DNA of 64,000 nucleotides from Vicia villosa (taxonomy: Eukaryota > Streptophyta > Magnoliopsida > Fabales > Fabaceae): the NCBI RefSeq assembly GCF_029867415.1, contig NC_081184.1, positions 71,608,116-71,672,115 of the forward strand, given 5' to 3'. Shown here one piece after another: positions 57,005 through 64,000 of this stretch (the first letter of the stretch is position 1; each line of letters begins with the position of its first letter). The translations under genes and the position numbers were made by a program. The notes below the pieces were generated by a model. The model worked only from the letters and a program-made list of their open reading frames with translations. It made no database searches and was not told the origin of the DNA.

Positions 57005-57989
57005 CTAAACTGCAATGACATCGTTAATTGGTCCAACTTCATCAACTTGGTAAGCAAGATCTTCCACTAGATTTCCAGTTTCAATATGGGCTATTGGTTT
57101 TGTTTTTATAACAACACACAACCCTCGCTTACGTGGCACAAATGTAGGATAAGGAACATAATAAACTTGCCTAACAAGATGTGACATTATGAAAGGGTCG
57201 TACTCTTTGTACCTTCGCTCCATTTGAATCTCAACAGTACCATATGTCGTGTCTATTTTTGTGCCTCTAGTTGGATCATACCATTCGCAGTAAAATAAGA
57301 TAACTTTATTCTCCGAGTCCAAGTAATTGTATACCAACTCGTAGATATGTTTAACAAAGCCATAGAAATCATCTTCACCCCCATATGTAACTCCTTTTAC
57401 GAATACACCACTGTTTTTTGTTTTTTTCCCTTCAGTCCAATTCTCATTGTGAAATTTTTATCCGTTCACGAAGTATGTGTGCCATTCGTTTGCGCTTAGA
57501 ATAGGGCCTTCACACAAATTTCTCAAATGGAGTATTTCTGGAGTCGGTGTAACAATGCATGACAATCTATCCTTGAACCATGCTGGAAATTGTGCATGAA
57601 TAACACCGGATGTTGATTGTACACCGGTGCTTTGAAAATAGACGTTGTTAAATTCCCTATAAAAAAACACACTATAAGTTTCAAGGTAATAATATTTACA
57701 CACTATAGATAAAATAATAGTTGGGTATACTTACTCAAGATACGGTTTAACTTCGACGCAGTTGATCAACACATGAACATGTGCGGATTGCATTTCTTGT
57801 TGGGTCAACCAATGAACACCTTTCTTTCCAGATGGACGACCTGGAAACCCAAAGACTGATAAGGTGAATTGGCTTCTTTCGTTAACATTTACAGGATTCC
57901 TTATGATTCTTGGGGTTAACATCAAGTTGTTGAAATAGTGACTGCAAAAATGTGATGTCTCCCGATGCAAGTGATGTCTCCCGATGCAA
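57005..57989 (-). pseudogene. CACTA transposase C-terminal part (DUF4216-like)
   Basis: Open pieces 57731-58015, 57458-57703 and 57005-57337 give SHYFNNLMLTPRIIRNPV, then QFPAWFKDRLSCIVTPTPE, then VILFYCEWYDPTRGTKIDTT and RQVYYVPYPTFVPRKRG. These are typical of the region after TNP2 in plant CACTA transposases. A 19-bp tandem duplication at 57952-57989 (GTGATGTCTCCCGATGCAA twice) shifts the frame at its start. The gaps between pieces look like small introns or broken frame. Confidence 0.72.
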
Positions 57990-59100
57990 TTAATGTGAAC
58001 ATATGGATCCTTCAACTCTAGCTTTATTTTTCACGGATCGCTTAGAATCACCCATAAACCTTTCAAATGGATACATCCACCTATAATGAACAGGTCCTCC
58101 AAGATAAGCTTCGTATGCAAGATGCACAGGTAGATGTTCCATGGAGTCAAAAAATCCAGGTGGAAATATTTGTTCGAACTTACAGAGAATGACTGGAATA
58201 TTTTGGTCCAACTTAATGATATCATCCACTCTTAAAGTTGAGGCACAAATATCTCTAAAAAATTGACTAATTTCAGTCAGTGGATTAAGCACATGTTTTG
58301 GTAGAGAACCAAACGCAATTGGCAGCAATTGTTCCATAAATATGTGGCAATCATGACTTTTCATGCCATGCAACTTCCTAGTGTTAGCGTCGGCACACCT
58401 TGCTAAGTTTGAAGAATACTCGTCGGGCATTCTCAATTCTTTTAACCATCTCCAAACTGCTTTAGCTTTTTGTGAAGTCAGAGTGTAACTAGCCTTGGGT
58501 TTTAATAATTTTCCATTCGGTTGAGGCTTCAACTCCAACTCTTTTCGATTACACCATTTTTTCATGTCATGTCTTGCCTTCTCATTATCCTTTGTTTTGT
58601 CTTTAACATCCATCACTGTGTTAAATATGTTATCAAAAAAATTCTTCTCAATGTGCATAACATCCAGATTATGGCGTAACAAATTATCTTTCCAATACGG
58701 GAGGTCCCAAATATACTTCTTTTTGTCCAATTGTGTTCGACCCCGTATCCTGGAATTCTACATGCTTTACCCGTATCTGTGAATTTTGGTAGGTGACAAA
58801 CTTGGTCCCATACTGCACCCGGTGACAATCGAGACGGAGGAAGATCTTTTACCACTTCGTCTTTTTTGAAATTTGTCTTATTTCTTCTATAGGTATGATT
58901 TATTGGTAGGAATCTGCGATGACATTCAAACCACGAGCTCTTCCCCCCTTTCTCTAACGTAAACACCGTAGAGCTTCCCATGCAATGCGGACAACCCATT
59001 TTTCCATGTGTACCCCAACCAGACAACATGCCATATGCTGGAAAGTCGTTAATCGTCCACATCAAGGTTTATCGCAAAGTAAAGTTTTGTTTACGGGATA
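57990..59100 (-). pseudogene. CACTA transposase TNP2 core, broken
   Basis: 58613-59065 reads MMWTINDFPAYGMLSGWGTH, CPHCMGSSTVF and RIPGYGVEHNWTK. The frame then shifts near 58708 and continues in 57990-58730 with IWDLPYWKDNLLRHNLDVMH, IEKNFFDNIFNT and the DUF4218-type SHDCHIFMEQLLPIAF and VHLAYEAYLGGPVHYRWMY. One missing base in a T/G run explains the shift. Upstream at about 59060-59160 another frame encodes SKVGIDVYLQPLIDDMKRLW with a stop near the join. Confidence 0.8.
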
Positions 59101-59145
59101 TATCATAGGTGCATACTCCAATCCACAACCTTTTCATATCATCAA

Positions 59146-60111
59146 TTAGAGGTTGTAAGTACACATCAATTCCAACTTTTGATGACTTGCACTATGCATT
59201 GAAGCAAACATTCTTTTTAACCTTGGTATAATCGGAAGATAAAACATGGACTTCACTGCGACGCGTGTTTGCTTACGGTTAACAGCTTTACTTTGAATTT
59301 GATATCTTGGACTCTCACAAAACTTACATTCCTCCAACAATCCATCATTAGTACCAAACTCATTGTCATAAAACAACATGCAACGATTAATGCAACAATC
59401 AATGTTTCTTACACTTAAACCCAACTTCGACACCAACTTCTTTGCATCTTTAAATGTTGTAGGTAAGTTGTCTTTCATAGGAGTTGAGTCCAACATCAGT
59501 TTTGTGAAGAATTCCAAACACTGATCTAGAACATTCCAATTTGCCTTGGCAGCCAATAATCTCACACACATTGATAATTTTGAATCTGACGACCCCTCAA
59601 GCAACGGTATATTCATCTCATTCAACAACTGATAAAATCTCTGTGCTTCCTCATTCGGTAACTCTTCCCCATCAAAATCTTCAGGTTGATCATAGGTCAC
59701 ATTCACACCAAAAGCATCCTCAACCATGTCACCGATCATATTAAAGTTTTCCTCATATTCCATAGTCGGTCTACTGCTTGAAGCATGCGTATTGCTAGTC
59801 TCTGGCACGTTCATCGGCAATTTTTCACCGTTAGACGTCCACACCCAATAATTTTTAATAAAACCCCTTCTATGCAAATGACGTGTTACTTCCTCTGGAT
59901 CACTAATTATACGTCTACATTCACATTTAAGACAAGGAGACCTAACCCCCCCTTCGCTTCGACAACATTCCTGAATAAATGCCCACTTGATAAACCCATC
60001 AACTCCTTCTATGAAATTTGGTATAAGTGCACGTCTTCCTGGTTCCAATCTATCGTACATCCAACTACGATAGTACAGATAATATTTCATACTGCATATT
60101 TGTACAATCAT
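59146..60111 (-). pseudogene. CACTA transposase N-terminal part
   Basis: A frame of 321 codons. WMYDRLEPGRRALIPNFIEG is the transposase-associated domain, with the metal-binding CLKCECRRI and HLHRRGFIKNYWVW. After an acidic linker comes LSMCVRLLAAKANWNVLDQC and the start of TNP2 (NIDCCINRCMLFYDNE, CKFCESPRY). It breaks off after RLKRMFASMHSASHQ and rejoins the TNP2 pattern at VGIDVYLQPL in another frame. About 130 residues, including the central TNP2 region, are deleted there. The start may be the Met of MYDRL rather than the first ATG. Confidence 0.82.
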
Positions 60112-61235
<1,124 letters not shown>

Positions 61236-61951
61236 TAGTGTTTTAAAAACCGGACCGGGAACCGTCCAGGTAACCGGCCTGGTTCAATAGCTGGATCGGG
61301 AATGTCATTGAACCGGTGTGAACCGGTCAAAACCGGTGTAAACCGCTAAAACCGGCGGTTTTTGTGAACCGGTGGTTTAAATGCATTTTTTAATTTTTTT
61401 TATTTTAAAAAATTAAAACAATGTCATTTTGACTATTTTAATTAAAAATTAAAATAAAAAATAAAAAAATAAAAAAATGGTTGTAGATACGGTTGAGTTT
61501 GTTACAGATTATTTTGATATTAAAGAAGGAGATTCCAACATTGAAACAATTTTTCTTTTATTGAAATTAAATTTAATAGACAATGGTTATAAATTATTCA
61601 ATTAAATTATGTTGCGATTAAACTTTTGTTTATATTTTATAATTCTGTACTATTTGATTGTGTGTGATATGTGTATAATTTGAATTTAAATTATGAATTT
61701 GTGAATTTTTTTATAATACGATGTTTTCAAAAAATTGAAGTACTAGTTATATTTTGTAGGGACTGAATCATCTGGTTCGACTGATTTTATACATATATAA
61801 TTTTGTTATAACGACTGGTCTATTCAACCGAGTTATCCAGTTTAACCCGGTTTAGTCATGCGGTTCGACCAGTGACCCTGTGGTTCGACCAATAAACCAA
61901 TGACCCAGTACCCTCACCGGTTTGATGTCCGGTCCGGTTTTTAAAACACTG
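61236..61951. mobile_element. hAT-type MITE inside the CACTA element
   Basis: 716 bp with terminal inverted repeats AGTGTTTTAAAAACCGG and CCGGTTTTTAAAACACT and a perfect 8-bp target duplication GAAAAAAC (61228-61235 and 61952-61959). Next to each end are many GAACCGGT-type words. No transposase is present. Confidence 0.88.
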
Positions 61952-61959
61952 GAAAAAAC

Positions 61960-62384
61960 AATCTAATTTAAATCTACCAATAATCTAATTAATATATCAG
62001 ATTTAAAATTATAGAAATACCTCTTCTTCAATCTCCTCAAATCTTCTAGTTCAATTCTTAAATCTCCTCAATCTTCAAAATATACTTCAAAATCTTGAAT
62101 AAAAAAATTAACATAAATTAGAATCATAAATCAATACAAATAATAAATAAACTAAATATAAAATACAATTATAAAAAATATACCTTAAAAAATGAAAGAG
62201 AAAGTAAAACTTCGTGGTGTGGTGAATCTGAAATGGGGAAAAATTGATCCAAAAGAGGAAGAGAGGGACACTGGAAGAGAAGAGGAAGAGAATATGGATG
62301 CTGAGAGAGAAGAGAAAATGAGAAATGTTAAAGTGAGGAAAGGAAGAGGCGTTGCTGAAACGAATATAAGGAGAATTTAGCGAC
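61960..62384. other. Leader region of the CACTA element
   Basis: Between the MITE and the right subterminal repeats. It contains a purine-rich stretch near 62190-62370 that is open in both directions but has no domain. It may be the transposase 5' untranslated exon, read on the minus strand. Confidence 0.35.
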
Positions 62385-62885
62385 GTGTACAGCATGTCGG
62401 TATTTACTGAAGTGGTCTACACGTCGCAAGCAATTAACAGTCAAAAATTAAATGATGTTCCGACATGTCAGTCACGTCGCTATTTACCCACATTACATTC
62501 ACGTCGCTAATTACCTAACGGTCATATGCTTTAACTTTTTCATCTCTCCTCACCTGCCAACGCCTGCACATGTCCATTTCAGAATTTCTAACTTCCGACG
62601 TGATAAACACTTCACAATTCAAAATTTGAAATTTTTTATTTTCCCACCATATGACTTTACAGATTTCAATTTTTAAAAATTTTATTTTATGTGTTGCGAC
62701 GTGGAAAGCATTTCACAAGTTTTTTTAAAATTATTATTCTCTGACTCCCCATGTGATTACGTGATTCTTATTATTAATCATTAAAATTATATACTGACGT
62801 GGTTTTCACGTCGGAACAGACCTTTTTTTCCACGTGAATAACACGTCACAAATTCAGGTCGCTAGGGAGCTGTTTTCTTGTAGTG
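62385..62885. repeat. CACTA right subterminal repeats
   Basis: Repeated words such as CACGTCGCTA, GCGACGTGTA, CGACGTGATAAACACTTCACA and TGACGTGGTTTTCACGTC occur in both orientations up to the terminal TTCTTGTAGTG. They match the words at the left end. Confidence 0.75.
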
Positions 62886-62888
62886 TTA

Positions 62889-63358
62889 GGGTCTGTTTGG
62901 TAAAAATAGCGGTTGACTGATAAACTAGCTGATAGCTTATAGCTGATGGGTGATGACTGATGGCTTATAACTTATAGTGGATGGTTGAGACTGATAGCTT
63001 ATAAGCTAATTGAAGTGTTTGATAAAATTAGCGGTTCAATTAAATTATAAATGGAAAATGACATAAAAGATATTTAATATATAATTATTTTATTTTAAAT
63101 TAAAATAAATGATAAGGGTTAAAAATGGATTTTAATTAAAATAATAAGGATAAAAAAGGAAGAAAAAATAATAAGCTATAAGACATAAGCTAAAACGCTA
63201 TTTGAAATAGCGTCTGAAAAATAAGCTATAAGCTAGTAAAATAAGCTATAAGCTCGTGATGAAAAGACCGTTACCAAACGGGTCTAAATTATCATATGAG
63301 CTTATAAGACATAAGACATAAACTATAAGCTCGAAAACATGTCTTACCAACCAGAGCC
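62889..63358. mobile_element. Tourist-like (PIF/Harbinger) MITE
   Basis: 470 bp that starts GGGTCTGTTTGGTAA and ends, reversed, GGCTCTGGTTGGTAAG, flanked by TTA at 62886-62888 and 63359-63361. The TTA duplication and GGSTCTGTTTGG ends fit Tourist. The interior is rich in AAGCTATAAGCT-type repeats, and a second copy of the end motif (CCAAACGGGTC) lies at about 63275. Confidence 0.8.
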
Positions 63359-63381
63359 TTAATATTACTAAAAATCTTGGG

Positions 63382-63890
63382 AATTATTTATCATGCATAT
63401 TGGCCTAGTTGTAAAGACTTAAGATATTGTTTAAAAGTCCTGGGTTTGATTCCTTATAAGAAATAATTTTGGCTTTTTGGATATTATTAAATTAGAATTG
63501 TTTAAAAATAAAATTATAATAAAAAATTAATTTAGTATTTAAAAAATGAAAAATATAAAATAAAAGTCAACATGGCAGTCCAGTCACGATTTAGAAGTAT
63601 GAAAAAAACATTTTAGATATTATTAAATCAGAATTGTTTAAAAATAGAAATATAATTAAAAATTAATTTAGTATTTAAAAAATGATAAATAAAAAATAAA
63701 AACTAACGTGGCAGTACAATCACGGTTTAAAATTATGAAAAAAACCGATTTGAAAAAAATATTAACAGAAGGATTAATATGGTCTGGTTAAATTTTCTAG
63801 GGATTAAATGGAGTTTTTTTTGTGAGGACTAATTTGGGTTTTGTAGTTTTTGTGAGGGACCAAAATGGGTCTTCACTCTTTTTTTTTTTA
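63382..63890 (+). repeat. tRNA-headed SINE-like repeat, copy 2
   Basis: TGGCCTAGTTG (63401-63411) fits an A box and GGTTTGATTCC (63443-63453) a B box. Between 63481 and 63745 a 136-bp unit is repeated in tandem. The far part, GTTTTTGTGAGGGACCAAAA followed by TGGGTCTTCAC, matches copy 1 at 52931-53095. The beginning and the end are shared, so both probably come from one family, with copy 2 longer. Confidence 0.5.
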
Positions 63891-64000
63891 AAAAAATGAA
63901 ACTCTAATTTTGACATCATAAAACATAAACCTAAATTATTGAAGACCAAAAATTAGTCAAAATGGCAATTATTTCAAAAGTAATTTTAATAAAAATCTAT

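Noticed and set aside
62192..62380. 62-codon highly charged plus-strand frame at the CACTA right end
   Set aside because: It runs opposite to the transposase, is purine-rich low complexity and has no family match that I recognise.
63401..63453. Possible tRNA gene from A-box and B-box-like words
   Set aside because: The region between the boxes does not give a cloverleaf, and the sequence recurs as part of a longer repeat.

Overview
The window reads as nuclear DNA of a legume with a large, repeat-rich genome, most likely of the pea/vetch/faba/lentil tribe (Fabeae). This is inferred from an Ogre-type Ty3/gypsy element with LTRs over 3.5 kb, AT-rich intergenic DNA, Sirevirus-type Ty1/copia elements, and a plant isocitrate lyase gene with introns. 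Nearly everything is transposable element. I support one intact ordinary host gene, glyoxysomal isocitrate lyase (50498-52613, + strand).

Left third (1-16235): a very young Ogre-like element on the - strand. Its two LTRs (1-3562 and about 12593-16235) differ by only two substitutions and three small indels by eye. It encodes an ORF1 protein (9745-11322) and Gag (7878-9548) but has no protease, reverse transcriptase, RNase H or integrase. In their place lies non-coding DNA with a 57-bp and a 120-bp tandem repeat array just inside the 3' LTR. It inserted into an old copia reverse transcriptase, of which a piece remains at 16236-16358.

Centre-left (16359-35411): a nest of elements. A degenerate copia gag/integrase (33956-35411) borders a Ty3/gypsy LTR (16359-16869 plus 32415-33955). 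That LTR was split by a Sirevirus-like copia element (16870-32414, - strand), whose gag was in turn split by a non-autonomous LTR element (23497-30292, + strand) with a perfect TCCCA target duplication. The Sirevirus carries an extra ORF (18443-19192) downstream of RNase H with its own TATA box. The nested element has a TATA box plus a short ORF in the corresponding place.

Middle (35412-50390): a truncated FAR1-type MULE (36762-38559) whose ends carry a palindromic motif, and a 3.9-kb tandem segmental duplication (39512-43424 and 43425-47352). Each duplication unit contains a 5'-truncated LINE, a hAT MITE, a SINE and a pair of 530-bp repeats. Then come a copia remnant that joins gag to reverse transcriptase (48111-49140) and a 386-bp MULE-derived MITE (49397-49782).

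Right (50391-64000): the isocitrate lyase gene, a tRNA-like SINE fragment, a foldback element (53132-53880), and a complete-ended but disabled CACTA element (53897-62885, TTA target duplication) that holds a hAT MITE (61236-61951). A Tourist-like MITE (62889-63358) abuts the CACTA and shares its TTA. A second copy of the SINE-like repeat lies at the right edge. The elements do not form a pathway. The biology is element-on-element insertion around one metabolic gene.
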